Shown: one piece after another, positions 8,273-16,199 of the stretch | Layout: every line of letters begins with the position of its first letter | Position numbering within the stretch: position 1 is the first letter of the stretch | Assembly (NCBI GenBank): GCA_030679035.1 | Contig: JAUXTH010000130.1 | Span: forward strand, 1 to 32,201 | Direction: 5' to 3' | Origin: Methylobacter sp. | GTDB lineage: Bacteria; Pseudomonadota; Gammaproteobacteria; Methylococcales; Methylomonadaceae | Length of the DNA stretch: 32,201 bases | The notes under the pieces: model-generated | Database searches by the model: none | What the model saw: the letters and a program-made list of their open reading frames with translations, nothing else | Told to the model about the DNA's origin: nothing | Translations under genes and position numbers: made by a program

Positions 8273-9613
8273 TTAAGTATACCGCGCCAACAAACCATTA
8301 TCGCCGCATATTTCCGGTAGCGGTATTTTCACTTCATAGCCGCCGCCCGAAGCTTCTTCCATGGCTTGCCCGTACATGCCTTCCATACGCTCGACGATAA
8401 TGTCCTGATTGCCCTGCGGCAGTATTAATTCCAGCTTGTCGCCAACCGAAAACTTGTTTTTCACATCAATGGTTGCAAGGCCGGTTTCCTGGTCATAACT
8501 CCTGATTTCGCCGCAAAACTGCTGCTGATGGCTTTTGGAATAACCGGTCATATAATTTTGCTGTTCGTGGGTGTGGTGGCGTTGATAAAAACCGTCGGTA
8601 TAACCCCGGTTGGCAAGGTTTTCCAACACGCCGATCAATTCAGGCTGGAATGCGCGCCCCGCCAACGCATCATCAATAGCCTGGCGATAAGTTTGTGCGG
8701 TACGTGCCACGTAATAATGCGACTTGGTGCGGCCCTCGATTTTAAGGCTGTCTACGCCGATTTCGACCAAGCGCTGCACATGCTCGATGGCTCTTAAGTC
8801 TTTTGAGTTCATGATATAAGTGCCGTTTTCGTCTTCCATCACCGGCAGTAATTCGCCTTTGCGGCCTTCTTCTTCAAGAAAATAAACCTTGTCGGCCAAC
8901 GGGTGTCGTTCCGCACCGCCGCAGCTGGCGTTGCTGATGTCGGACATCGACAGTGCAGCACCATCCAGCACATAATCTCCTTCGGCATTTTCATGGGCGG
9001 GCAACGTGTCGTATTTCCAACGGCAGGAGTTGGTGCAGGTTCCCTGGTTTGGATCGCGATGGTTGAAGTAGCCGGATAACAAACAGCGCCCGGAATAAGC
9101 AATGCATAACGCGCCGTGGACAAACACCTCCAATTCCGTATCGGGGCAACGTTGGCGGATTTCTTCGATCTCATCCAATGACAGTTCGCGGGATAAAATG
9201 ACCCGCTCAACGCCCATGCTTTTCCAGAAATTGACCGACGCATAATTGACGGTATTGGCCTGCACCGACAGATGGATCGGCATGTCCGGCCAAGCTTCCC
9301 GCGTCATCATAATCAGGCCTGGGTCGGCCATAATCAATGCATCCGGCTGCATCGCGATAACCGGGGTAATATCTTTAATAAAGGTTTTAACCTTGGCGTT
9401 ATGCGGAATCACGTTGGTTGCCAGGAAGAACTTTTTGCCCAACTGATGGGCTTCAGCGATGCCTTTAGCCAGATTGTCTTCAAGAAAATCATTGTTGCGC
9501 ACCCTAAGGCTGTAACGCGGCAGTCCTGCGTAAACGGCATCCGCGCCGTATGCAAACGCATAGCGCATGTTTTTAAGGGTTCCGGCGGGAGAAAGTAATT
9601 CGACTTGTTTCAT
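8273..9613 (-). CDS. trhP: U32-family protein TrhP (YegQ), tRNA uridine 5-hydroxylation
   Basis: A 446-residue U32 'peptidase' family protein matching E. coli YegQ in length. The start reads VELLSPAGTLKNMRYAFAYG and the U32 cysteine signature is present (C170, C177, C193, C197 in GALCIAYSGRC to CTNSCRWK). YegQ/TrhP is known to make 5-hydroxyuridine at tRNA position 34 with prephenate as a cofactor; the cysteines probably hold an iron-sulfur cluster. The ancestral label 'collagenase-like protease' is historical. It stands alone on the minus strand between repeat-filled gaps. Confidence 0.88.
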   Translation of the reverse strand: MKQVELLSPAGTLKNMRYAFAYGADAVYAGLPRYSLRVRNNDFLEDNLAKGIAEAHQLGKKFFLATNVIPHNAKVKTFIKDITPVIAMQPDALIMADPGLIMMTREAWPDMPIHLSVQANTVNYASVNFWKSMGVERVILSRELSLDEIEEIRQRCPDTELEVFVHGALCIAYSGRCLLSGYFNHRDPNQGTCTNSCRWKYDTLPAHENAEGDYVLDGAALSMSDISNASCGGAERHPLADKVYFLEEEGRKGELLPVMEDENGTYIMNSKDLRAIEHVQRLVEIGVDSLKIEGRTKSHYYVARTAQTYRQAIDDALAGRAFQPELIGVLENLANRGYTDGFYQRHHTHEQQNYMTGYSKSHQQQFCGEIRSYDQETGLATIDVKNKFSVGDKLELILPQGNQDIIVERMEGMYGQAMEEASGGGYEVKIPLPEICGDNGLLARYT

Positions 9614-9692
9614 ATTGAAGTATGTAAATAATCTGTGTGGAGGTATTCTACCGTAACCGGCTTAGGCAAGCCAAAAACGGGGGGCAAATGAA

Positions 9693-9824
9693 ATGTGGAT
9701 AGTATTGTTTATAGTCGCGTTGCTGTTTGTTTTGGGCAGTGCGTTAATTTTGTTGCGGTCGGCTAAAATGCCGAAAATTCCTGATAATGTGAAAGCGCAG
9801 CCTTATGAAGAAGATGATGAGTAA
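9693..9824 (+). CDS. 43-residue single-pass membrane protein, DUF2897-like
   Basis: A short frame from an ATG at 9693 with a GGGG ribosome-binding site at 9679-9684. The protein has one hydrophobic helix (residues 2-21, WIVLFIVALLFVLGSALILL), then basic RSAK, a PKIPDN segment and an acidic end (EEDDE). This layout resembles the small DUF2897 family of gammaproteobacterial inner-membrane proteins as I remember it. No function is known. It is divergent from trhP and followed by a repeat. Confidence 0.6.
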   Translation: MWIVLFIVALLFVLGSALILLRSAKMPKIPDNVKAQPYEEDDE

Positions 9825-9838
9825 CTCTCAGCGTGATT

Positions 9839-10002
9839 AATAGAACGCGGATGACGCAGATTAGACGGATTTACGCGGATTTTTAAATCAGTGTTTATCA
9901 GTTTAATCCGTATCACGGGTGTTCTATTTTAAATATGGGCTAAAAAGTCACCAAAAAATCTTATTAAATCATAAGCAATCCGCGTCATCAGCGTTCTATT
10001 TT
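9839..10002. repeat. CGGATGACRC-family inverted repeat plus a half copy
   Basis: A complete element with facing arms (GAACGCGGATGACGCAGATT at the left, AATCCGTATCACGGGTGTTC at the right) covers 9839-9930. A right-arm half copy lies at 9976-10002. These occupy most of the gap before dtd. Confidence 0.75.
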
Positions 10003-10045
10003 TTGTTGCTGAGTGGTTACGAAGATGATTGGTAGGAAAACGATA

Positions 10046-10486
10046 TTAGCGAGTCCTCAGCGTAAAAGTAACCGGCCCGTTATTGACCAGCGCAACCTGC
10101 ATGTCGGCACCAAACTGGCCGAATTCAACTTTTGCATAGGTTTGTTTTGCCAATTGTTGTAGATAGTCGAACAGCTCTTTGCCTTTTTCCGGTGGCGCAG
10201 CAGAAATAAAACTGGGCCGGTTGCCTTTTTGAGTATCCGCCGCCAGCGTGAATTGCGGAACCAGCAACAAGCCGCCGTTAATATCCCTTAAACTCAAATT
10301 CATCCGGTCATCGCTATCGGCAAAAATCCGATAATTGAGGATACGTTCCAGCAGACGTTGGGCATCTTTTTCGCTGTCCTCTTTTTCTACCGCAACCAGC
10401 GCCATAATGCCGGTGTCGATTTTGCCGATGTCCAGATTGTTGACGGTGACTTTAGCGGTCGTTACGCGTTGGATAATGGTGATCAT
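10046..10486 (-). CDS. dtd: D-aminoacyl-tRNA deacylase
   Basis: A 146-residue DTD-fold enzyme that removes D-amino acids (and glycine mischarged on tRNA-Ala) from tRNA, a proofreading step. The family's two motifs are visible: QFTLAAD at 78-84 and the cross-subunit Gly-cisPro motif NNGPVTF at 135-141. The first motif is normally SQFTL; here residue 77 is proline. It overlaps the upstream gene by 4 bases (ATGA), implying coupled translation. Confidence 0.93.
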   Translation of the reverse strand: MITIIQRVTTAKVTVNNLDIGKIDTGIMALVAVEKEDSEKDAQRLLERILNYRIFADSDDRMNLSLRDINGGLLLVPQFTLAADTQKGNRPSFISAAPPEKGKELFDYLQQLAKQTYAKVEFGQFGADMQVALVNNGPVTFTLRTR

Positions 10487-10887
10487 GATGGTTTTTGAAT
10501 AAAATTTGCCGACTCGATCAACTCAAGCCCTTCAATGGGATGATTATAGACATAAACCCATGCCGTAACCGTGCGTCCGTTTTTAAGCGCTACCGTTTGC
10601 TTCAAACGTAAATATTCATTAGGTTCGGGAAACTCCGGGCCGAACTCTTCATATTGATCGAACTGACGTAGCATAACGTCGGCTTGATGAAGCCGATAGA
10701 CTTCACCCTGAACTGCATCATTGGGATCATCAGAAGGAACTGCACCTGGATAGTAGTCGATCTTATAAAGCTTACCTTGATAGGTAGCATCATTGACAAA
10801 TTCGGCGTGTTTTGCCAAAAGCTGATGCGTCTCGCTGTTCGCATCGCGTCTGAGCGTTCCGTAAACAAAAATAGTGTCGGGGTTCAT
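10483..10887 (-). CDS. Gamma-glutamylcyclotransferase (AIG2)-like protein
   Basis: A 134-residue protein with the GGCT-like fold. VYGTLRRD at 8-15 forms the substrate loop, and a conserved catalytic-type glutamate lies in QYEEFGP near residue 79. Members act as gamma-glutamylamine or gamma-glutamyl cyclotransferases, so the exact substrate is open. Its stop overlaps the dtd start, making a two-gene unit on the minus strand. Confidence 0.75.
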   Translation of the reverse strand: MNPDTIFVYGTLRRDANSETHQLLAKHAEFVNDATYQGKLYKIDYYPGAVPSDDPNDAVQGEVYRLHQADVMLRQFDQYEEFGPEFPEPNEYLRLKQTVALKNGRTVTAWVYVYNHPIEGLELIESANFIQKPS

Positions 10888-10979
10888 GATACTCGGAGTC
10901 TCGTACCGATGGAGTGTGCGCAGGATTCATTTCCATGCATGGAACGCTTATTCGTTATATACATGCTTGCCTCAGAGCC

Positions 10980-11172
10980 GTCATTCCGGCAGGGATTGCC
11001 GGAATCCAGATCACAGGGATGTGAACGATTGAGTTAACAGAGAATCCCCTGTAACAAAGTTTATTCCTGATGTTGTGTTGCCATCCATGGCTTCTCGGCA
11101 ACTGCTCCTGCGTTGCTCTACCTCCTGCATCCATACAAGTCGTGGATCCCGGCAATCCCTGCCGGGATGACG
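10980..11172. repeat. REP-like palindromes in inverted pair plus 26-bp repeat copy B
   Basis: Palindrome ATTCCGGCA-GGGAT-TGCCGGAAT (10983-11005) and its inverse-orientation relative (11146-11168, arms ATCCCGGCA/TGCCGGGAT) face each other about 140 bases apart. Between them is the exact reverse complement (11105-11130) of the repeat at 192-217. This cluster fills the 10888-11244 gap; no gene is seen there. Confidence 0.8.
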
Positions 11173-11244
11173 AGCTGTCGGTATATTGCAGGCACTTGTG
11201 ATAGCAATAAAGCGCCGGAGCGTGGGGACGATGTTGGAGATATT

Positions 11245-12474
11245 TTAGTGCCCAACCGCTACCTTAGAGCCCTTGGCTTGACCGATTTCAGTCAAAGTTT
11301 GATTAAACCAAGCTGTATCCAGGTCAAAAGGCTTGCCGCCTTTGATGCGTGGAAACTCAATCGCACGCAGCACAAAGTTTTGGTCGTCATCGTGGCCGAT
11401 AACGCCAGACTCACGGCGGAAAGCGCATTCTACCGCAAGATCGGCGCAAGACTTGATCAGGCGAATGTCTTCGACATTGGCCGCAGAAGCGCGGGCAAAA
11501 TAACCTGATTTTTGCACCAGGGTTTTTTCAGCGCCGATCATTTCCGCGAACTGGTCGCCGAACCATTTTCCGGGATTAACCGCATCCAGCTTGACGTGGC
11601 CGAACGCATCGCGCGGCACTTCCTGTCCCTTGGCTTGCATTTCAGCAACGATAGACTCAACGCCCGCGCCTTCCGAAACGAAGATGTTGACGCAATCGAC
11701 TTTGTCCATCACCGCACGAAGACGCTTCGCTTCGGCAGCAAGGTCGACAGTCATTTCAGGGATAAATACGCCATGCACTTCATAAGTGGCACGATCCAGA
11801 CCCAGCTCAGGCAACCATTCGGCGCGATCCAGCAGCTTGCGGTATTCCACAGCGGTCGCAGCAGTCAGCCAGCCGCAGCTGCGTCCCATCACTTCATGGA
11901 CAATCAGCATGCGCGGGTTGGAATTGTTTTCGGCAACCACGTTCCAGAAGTAACGCGCGCCTTGCTCGGCAGCCGTCCAGGCGCCCAGCGATTGTTTGAT
12001 CGGGAACACGTCGTTATCGACGGTTTTAGGCAGACCGATAACGGTCAGCCCGTAGTCGTTTTTCGCCAGGAACGCGGCAAGATCGGCCGCAGCGGTATTG
12101 GTATCGTCACCGCCGATTGTGTGCAGAATATCCACGCCGTCTTTAACCAATTGGTCGGCAGCCACTTTTTGCGGATCCTGACCTTCCTGAACCAGTCCAC
12201 GCTTAATGCAGTCTTTAACGTTGGTCAGCTTGACGCGGCTGTTGCCGATTACCGAACCGCCGAAACGATGCAAAAGGCCTGCTTTCTCGCGGATAGCCGG
12301 AGTGACCGTGTAGTAATCACCCAACAACAGACCTTTATAACCGCTACGGTAGCAGATGATTTCAATCGTTGGATCGATTTCAGTGTAACGCTCGATAAGG
12401 CTGCCGATGGCTGAGTTTAAGCAGGGGGCCAAGCCGCCCGCCGTGAGAATCGCGACTTTTTTAGGTTTGTTCAT
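11245..12474 (-). CDS. pfp: Pyrophosphate-dependent 6-phosphofructokinase
   Basis: A 409-residue phosphofructokinase that reversibly phosphorylates fructose 6-phosphate with pyrophosphate. The key signature is GGDDTN (121-126): the aspartate where ATP-dependent enzymes have glycine marks the PPi type. PKTVDND (149-155) and MGRSCGW (196-202) are the other active-site motifs. ATG 12474 is preferred over an in-frame TTG at 12486. PPi-PFK is characteristic of RuMP-pathway methanotrophs, where it also acts on sedoheptulose 7-phosphate or ribulose 5-phosphate. It is monocistronic here. Confidence 0.94.
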   Translation of the reverse strand: MNKPKKVAILTAGGLAPCLNSAIGSLIERYTEIDPTIEIICYRSGYKGLLLGDYYTVTPAIREKAGLLHRFGGSVIGNSRVKLTNVKDCIKRGLVQEGQDPQKVAADQLVKDGVDILHTIGGDDTNTAAADLAAFLAKNDYGLTVIGLPKTVDNDVFPIKQSLGAWTAAEQGARYFWNVVAENNSNPRMLIVHEVMGRSCGWLTAATAVEYRKLLDRAEWLPELGLDRATYEVHGVFIPEMTVDLAAEAKRLRAVMDKVDCVNIFVSEGAGVESIVAEMQAKGQEVPRDAFGHVKLDAVNPGKWFGDQFAEMIGAEKTLVQKSGYFARASAANVEDIRLIKSCADLAVECAFRRESGVIGHDDDQNFVLRAIEFPRIKGGKPFDLDTAWFNQTLTEIGQAKGSKVAVGH

Positions 12475-12711
12475 GGGGAAACTCAAAGGGTGAAATTAAA
12501 AAACGGAAATTTTATCATACAAGGGCGGCGGTTTTTTAGTCTTTCATGTGTTTTGAAAAACCAGCAAGTCATATCAATATAAGTTTGCTCTGCCGCCTTT
12601 TTCCCCTTCACCTTGTCTCAATACACTGGATACAAAGCAACTTTAAAATATTGCCGGCTTAATATCGAGATTCAAATGTCGCCAGATGGTTTTTAAAGAT
12701 ATGTATAGGTA

Positions 12712-12740
12712 TTGACAAAATATTACCTTAACGGTAGATT
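12712..12740 (+). promoter_or_regulatory. Sigma70-type promoter for the NrtS-like gene
   Basis: TTGACA (12712-12717), a 17-bp spacer and TAGATT (12735-12740) form a good vegetative promoter facing the gene at 12850. It lies in the 12475-12849 gap, which is AT-rich and otherwise holds nothing recognisable. Confidence 0.55.
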
Positions 12741-12849
12741 ATTAAAAATTGAGGGGCTTTTTTTTCCTGAAAAATAAGAGTTATCCATTATTATCGTATT
12801 ACAAAATATAACGTAAAAAACTTATTTCTTAGCAAGAGGCTTGTCCCTG

Positions 12850-13161
12850 ATGTCTAAATTTTTTGGTTTTGATTGTATTGATAGAAACTGTTTGCTGAGC
12901 TTGTTCCACATTCATCGAATGGCTATCCAACGGGGTATATACCGCCGTTCGTTCAAAGTGGCCTTTATAGTCGGAACCATTCTGAATTTGATTAATCAGC
13001 CGCAAGCCATGTTCAGGTTTTTGTTTTTGGATTTTCCGGCAGTGGAGCGCCTCAATATTATCAAGATGCTCCTAACTTATGTCGTCCCTTTCCTCGTGGC
13101 ATCATACGTCGCATTAACGGCGCTCGATTTAAGGCAGAATCCAAGGCCAACCGACTCGTAA
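12850..13161 (+). CDS. nrtS: NrtS-like small nitrate/nitrite transporter family protein
   Basis: A 103-residue protein with two predicted membrane helices (about 35-50 and 70-92). The sequence FKVAFIVGTILNLINQ (35-50) followed by LLTYVVPFLVASY (74-86) matches the NrtS family I know from cyanobacteria, where two such small subunits make a nitrate transporter. The ATG at 12850 has AAGAGG about 11 bases upstream; a TTG at 12841 is too close to it. No nitrate reductase or second subunit is in the window, so the substrate assignment is tentative. Confidence 0.65.
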   Translation: MSKFFGFDCIDRNCLLSLFHIHRMAIQRGIYRRSFKVAFIVGTILNLINQPQAMFRFLFLDFPAVERLNIIKMLLTYVVPFLVASYVALTALDLRQNPRPTDS

Positions 13162-13205
13162 AGTTTGATGTTAGCCTCGCGAGCCACTTAACCATAAGTG
13201 TTTAC

Positions 13206-13285
13206 TTCCCCCTTTGAAAAAGGGGGATCGAGGGGGATTTATCTAATCAAATCTCCCCTAGCCCCTCTTTTTCAAAGAGGGGGAC
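13206..13285. repeat. Palindromic repeat cluster (CCCCCTTT / AAAGAGGGG type)
   Basis: Two hairpins, at about 13208-13226 and 13263-13283 (CCCCTCTTT-TTC-AAAGAGGGG), also pair with each other loosely. This repeat type is common between bacterial genes. It separates nrtS from the MetE-like gene and may end the nrtS transcript. Confidence 0.7.
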
Positions 13286-13331
13286 TGATGAGATGTATGC
13301 ACCAAACCTTAATCCCACACAGGAGCGCAAC

Positions 13332-14396
13332 ATGTCCATACCTACCGAATCCATTGGCAGCATTCCCCGTCCTCCGCAATTGCTCGATGCGCTCAGGGAA
13401 TTCCGTTCGGGCCGTCTATCTCGGGAGCGGCTCGACGCCTGTTACGACGAAGCCATACGCGACACTATCCAGCGTTTCGAGGCCACCGGTTCGCCGGTGA
13501 TTTCCGATGGCGAACAGACCAAGTCAAGTTTCGCGACCTACCCGTTACACGGTTTAAGCAACATCGATCAGGATGGCGTCGTTATCACCTTTGCCGACGG
13601 CCATACCCGCCAGTTGCCAAAGCTTACCGCAGGGCCGTTTAAATACGGTGTCCATGCGGACGCTTACGTTCAGGCCGCCAAACGCTACACCACGCTGCCA
13701 TTAAAGCAGGCCGTGATTTCAGCTTCCGCGCTAAGCCTGATATATCCGCAACAGGGCATAGCCGGATACTCGCGGGAGACTTTTCTGGATGACTTGGTGA
13801 TGGAAACCGTAGCGGATATTCGCGGCTGTTTGGAGCAGGGCGCTCACCATGTGCAGATTGATTTCACCGAAGGGCGCTTGTCGGTCAAGCTCGACCCGTC
13901 CAAGCAACTGCTCCGGCAGTTTATCGACCTGAATAACCGGGTACTGGAACATTTCACCCCGGAACAACGCCAGCGCATTGGCGTACATACTTGCCCCGGC
14001 GGCGACCACGATTCCACCCACAGCGCCGAGGTGGATTACGCCGATCTTCTGCCCAGCCTGTTCCAGCTGAAGGCAGGCAACATCTATATGCAGATGGCCA
14101 GCGAAAAGAATCCTGAGCATGTGTTGGCCGTCATCAAGGAACATATTCGTCCCAACCAACGGGTCTTTGTCGGCGTTATCGACGTGCTGAATCCCGAAGT
14201 GGAAGAGCCGGAATTGGTACGGGATCGTATATTGCGCGCCGCCGAATACATCCCGGCGGATCAGCTCGGCAGCACCGACGACTGCGGCTTCTCGCCTTTC
14301 GAAGATGATACGTCGACCGGGCGGGATACGGCGTTTGCCAAGATTAAGGCGCGAGTTATCGGTACGGGGCTTGCTGCTAAGGCGTTGAATTGCTGA
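13332..14396 (+). CDS. Cobalamin-independent methionine synthase (MetE core)-like protein
   Basis: A 354-residue protein of the UROD/MetE-like barrel family, about the size of the MetE C-terminal catalytic half alone. IGSIPRPPQLL near the start is the family's opening motif. Candidate zinc ligands are H219 and C221 (GVHTCPGG), possibly E258, and C318 (DDCGFSPF). The start has an AGGAG site at 13320-13324; an upstream ATG at 13293 lies in the palindrome region and is less likely. Lacking the N-terminal MetE half, it may use a different methyl donor or carrier. The substrate cannot be told. Confidence 0.8.
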   Translation: MSIPTESIGSIPRPPQLLDALREFRSGRLSRERLDACYDEAIRDTIQRFEATGSPVISDGEQTKSSFATYPLHGLSNIDQDGVVITFADGHTRQLPKLTAGPFKYGVHADAYVQAAKRYTTLPLKQAVISASALSLIYPQQGIAGYSRETFLDDLVMETVADIRGCLEQGAHHVQIDFTEGRLSVKLDPSKQLLRQFIDLNNRVLEHFTPEQRQRIGVHTCPGGDHDSTHSAEVDYADLLPSLFQLKAGNIYMQMASEKNPEHVLAVIKEHIRPNQRVFVGVIDVLNPEVEEPELVRDRILRAAEYIPADQLGSTDDCGFSPFEDDTSTGRDTAFAKIKARVIGTGLAAKALNC

Positions 14397-14447
14397 CAAG
14401 TGCCTTAAGCTGAATAGAGTAACGCGAAAACTAGGTTTATGACCGTC

Positions 14448-14675
14448 GGGCTGGGTTTCATTGCATTCAACCCAGTCTACGGAACTATTGATAGCCGGAC
14501 GGGGCATGTTGCCCCGTTCGAAACGTTTTACGCCTGATAATTTAACCACTTAGCTCGGGCATCGCAGAAACGTTAGGGACGGGGTTGCAAACCCCGTCCC
14601 GCTTGGTAGGCGCATCGCGCCCCTTTTCGATGCCGCTAATATCCTGAACTCCGCAAATGGTGCGCGGTGCGCACC
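14448..14675. repeat. Cluster of four palindromes in the 14397-14781 gap
   Basis: Stem-loops: 14448-14478 (GGGCTGGGTT/AACCCAGTCT with one G-U), 14499-14517 (ACGGGGCA/TGCCCCGT), 14576-14600 (perfect 11-bp GGGACGGGGTT/AACCCCGTCCC), and about 14659-14675 (GGTGCGC/GCGCACC). No gene is seen. None has a U-run, so these look like dispersed intergenic repeats rather than simple terminators. Confidence 0.75.
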
Positions 14676-14781
14676 CTACTAAACTTACGCTCCTTTTCGT
14701 GCCTGTCTCTGGCTAATATAACCCGTAGGCGAAGTGCCCCGAATTTTGCGTAGACAGCACTAAACCGAATAACTTGCCGAC

Positions 14782-15258
14782 TCAGTTCACCGGCAGAAAC
14801 AGCAACAACGGATTGTCAGGAGCCGCCTCGAAACCGAAGCGCTTGTAGTAGCCAGCCGCCTGCTCATCGATAGCATCGACGAACAAACCGATTCCGCCTG
14901 CTTCAGCGTAGATTCGCCGCGCACGGGTTAGGGCATCGACTAACAGCAATTCGCCGAGACCCTTGCCATGATAGTGTTTATGGACGGCCAGACGCCCCAA
15001 ACGCACACCCGGAATCCTGCGCGGCAGCTTGTTGCGCCTAGCTTCGGGTAGATGGGGGTTTTCGAGTTCGGCAAGCGTTAGCGCATAATAGCCGTAGATG
15101 CGATCCGGCATGTCCTCGTGGGTTGCTACGAAAGTCTTCGACAAGCCCTTTTCCTGGTGTTGCCGGGCAACTCGTTGCAACCAGTCGTTAAGTTCCGGGC
15201 GGCCAGAGTCGAACTCTTGCCGGTTATGGCTCCCAGTTAAAGGAACTATCTGCATCAT
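14782..15258 (-). CDS. GNAT-family acetyltransferase toxin (TacT/AtaT type)
   Basis: A 158-residue GNAT acetyltransferase. The acetyl-CoA loop HYHGKGLGE follows VRLGRLAVHK (about 88-105), and a C-terminal YYKRFGFE carries the usual catalytic tyrosine. Toxins of this class acetylate aminoacyl-tRNA and halt translation. The partner DUF1778 antitoxin is directly upstream and overlaps by about 35 bases, the hallmark of this toxin-antitoxin type. The start is one of two adjacent ATGs (15258 or 15255). Confidence 0.85.
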   Translation of the reverse strand: MMQIVPLTGSHNRQEFDSGRPELNDWLQRVARQHQEKGLSKTFVATHEDMPDRIYGYYALTLAELENPHLPEARRNKLPRRIPGVRLGRLAVHKHYHGKGLGELLLVDALTRARRIYAEAGGIGLFVDAIDEQAAGYYKRFGFEAAPDNPLLLFLPVN

Positions 15259-15532
15259 TTAACTTGGCGTTTTGGTAGCGCGTCATGGCCGCTTTTAGAT
15301 TGGCATTGGGTTCCGACGGATTTTCCAGCAGATCAAGCAGCCAATTCCAGTCCCGCGAAGATAAGCGGATGAGTTCCTCCCGCTCGATAACGGCTTGTGC
15401 TTCTTTCAGTGCCGATTGCACTAGAAATTGATTGACTGTGGCACCGGTCAGTTCGGCGGCGCGGCACAATGTTTCATAGACCTCGTGAGGTACGCGAGCG
15501 CCAATACGGTCTTGTTTAATGGTGGTTTCCAT
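15224..15532 (-). CDS. DUF1778 ribbon-helix-helix antitoxin (TacA type)
   Basis: About 102 residues with an N-terminal RHH (KQDRIGARVPHEVYETLCRA, then TGATVNQFLVQSALKEA) and a C-terminal toxin-binding tail, as in TacA-like antitoxins. AGGAAG at 15538-15543 best fits the ATG at 15532; ATG 15535 and GTG 15538 are alternatives. It overlaps the acetyltransferase gene, and the pair would repress itself through RHH-operator binding. Confidence 0.83.
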   Translation of the reverse strand: METTIKQDRIGARVPHEVYETLCRAAELTGATVNQFLVQSALKEAQAVIEREELIRLSSRDWNWLLDLLENPSEPNANLKAAMTRYQNAKLNDADSSFNWEP

Positions 15533-15658
15533 CATCACTTCCTACGTTGTATTGATCGCCAAGCATATCATTGTCGCCAATTTGACGCCATTTAATTTAG
15601 TACGCTAATGATGATTTCCAGTTATTCCGGAGTATAGCTAATTTCAGTCTATGTCTGG

Positions 15659-16153
15659 TCAGGGGCAGTTTGGATCCCAAACAAGGCGGGCAATATTGGT
15701 CAAATCGACATTCTTGTCGACCGGGCAATCCGGGCAATCTTTGCGATTGGGCCGATTGGGGCAATTTCCGCATTGGCGGATCAACATGTCGGCCCGTTCC
15801 AGATCACGATCCAGTTCTTCCAAATCGTCCAGCAAGCCGCGAACTCTTTTGCGTAAATTGTCCAGCAACGGCCGCATCGCGGCTGAGGCTTCTTTGCCCG
15901 AACCACATTGCTCCCTGGTCTGGGCAAGCTTTTGCACCGATTCCAGTTCGATTCCGACCCGCCCAAGCTGCAAAGCGATAGCCATGCGTTTCAAGTCTTT
16001 CTTGGCATAGAGCCGGGTGCCGCCCTCGGTGCGGTCGGGAGCGATCAGACCGAGTTCCTCATACAGGCGAATGGTTCGCGGCGTGGTGCCGAGCTCTTCG
16101 GCCAATTCGCCGATCTTCAGAACATCACGCTGGTGTTTTGGGGGGAGGCGCAT
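15659..16153 (-). CDS. MerR-family regulator with a cysteine-rich C-terminus
   Basis: A 164-residue regulator: winged-helix MerR domain at about 12-80 (LKIGELAEELGTTPRTIRLY, GLIAPDR, GGTRLY), a dimerisation coiled coil (about 90-130) and a tail with CGNC, DCPDC and a final NC. Six cysteines in all, five clustered in the last about 35 residues, suggest metal or redox sensing, which is inference. The ATG at 16153 is used because the longer frame upstream merely overlaps fbp in another frame. It follows fbp by 46 bases, so the two probably share a transcript. Its target promoter is unknown. Confidence 0.82.
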   Translation of the reverse strand: MRLPPKHQRDVLKIGELAEELGTTPRTIRLYEELGLIAPDRTEGGTRLYAKKDLKRMAIALQLGRVGIELESVQKLAQTREQCGSGKEASAAMRPLLDNLRKRVRGLLDDLEELDRDLERADMLIRQCGNCPNRPNRKDCPDCPVDKNVDLTNIARLVWDPNCP

Positions 16154-16199
16154 AATGGTTAAAAAAGTAATGTTGCGTATTGGATTGGTGCCGGTAATA

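Noticed and set aside
11512-12414. 300-codon frame opposite pfp
   Set aside because: It lies wholly antisense to a gene with complete PPi-PFK motifs; a codon-bias shadow in GC-rich coding DNA.
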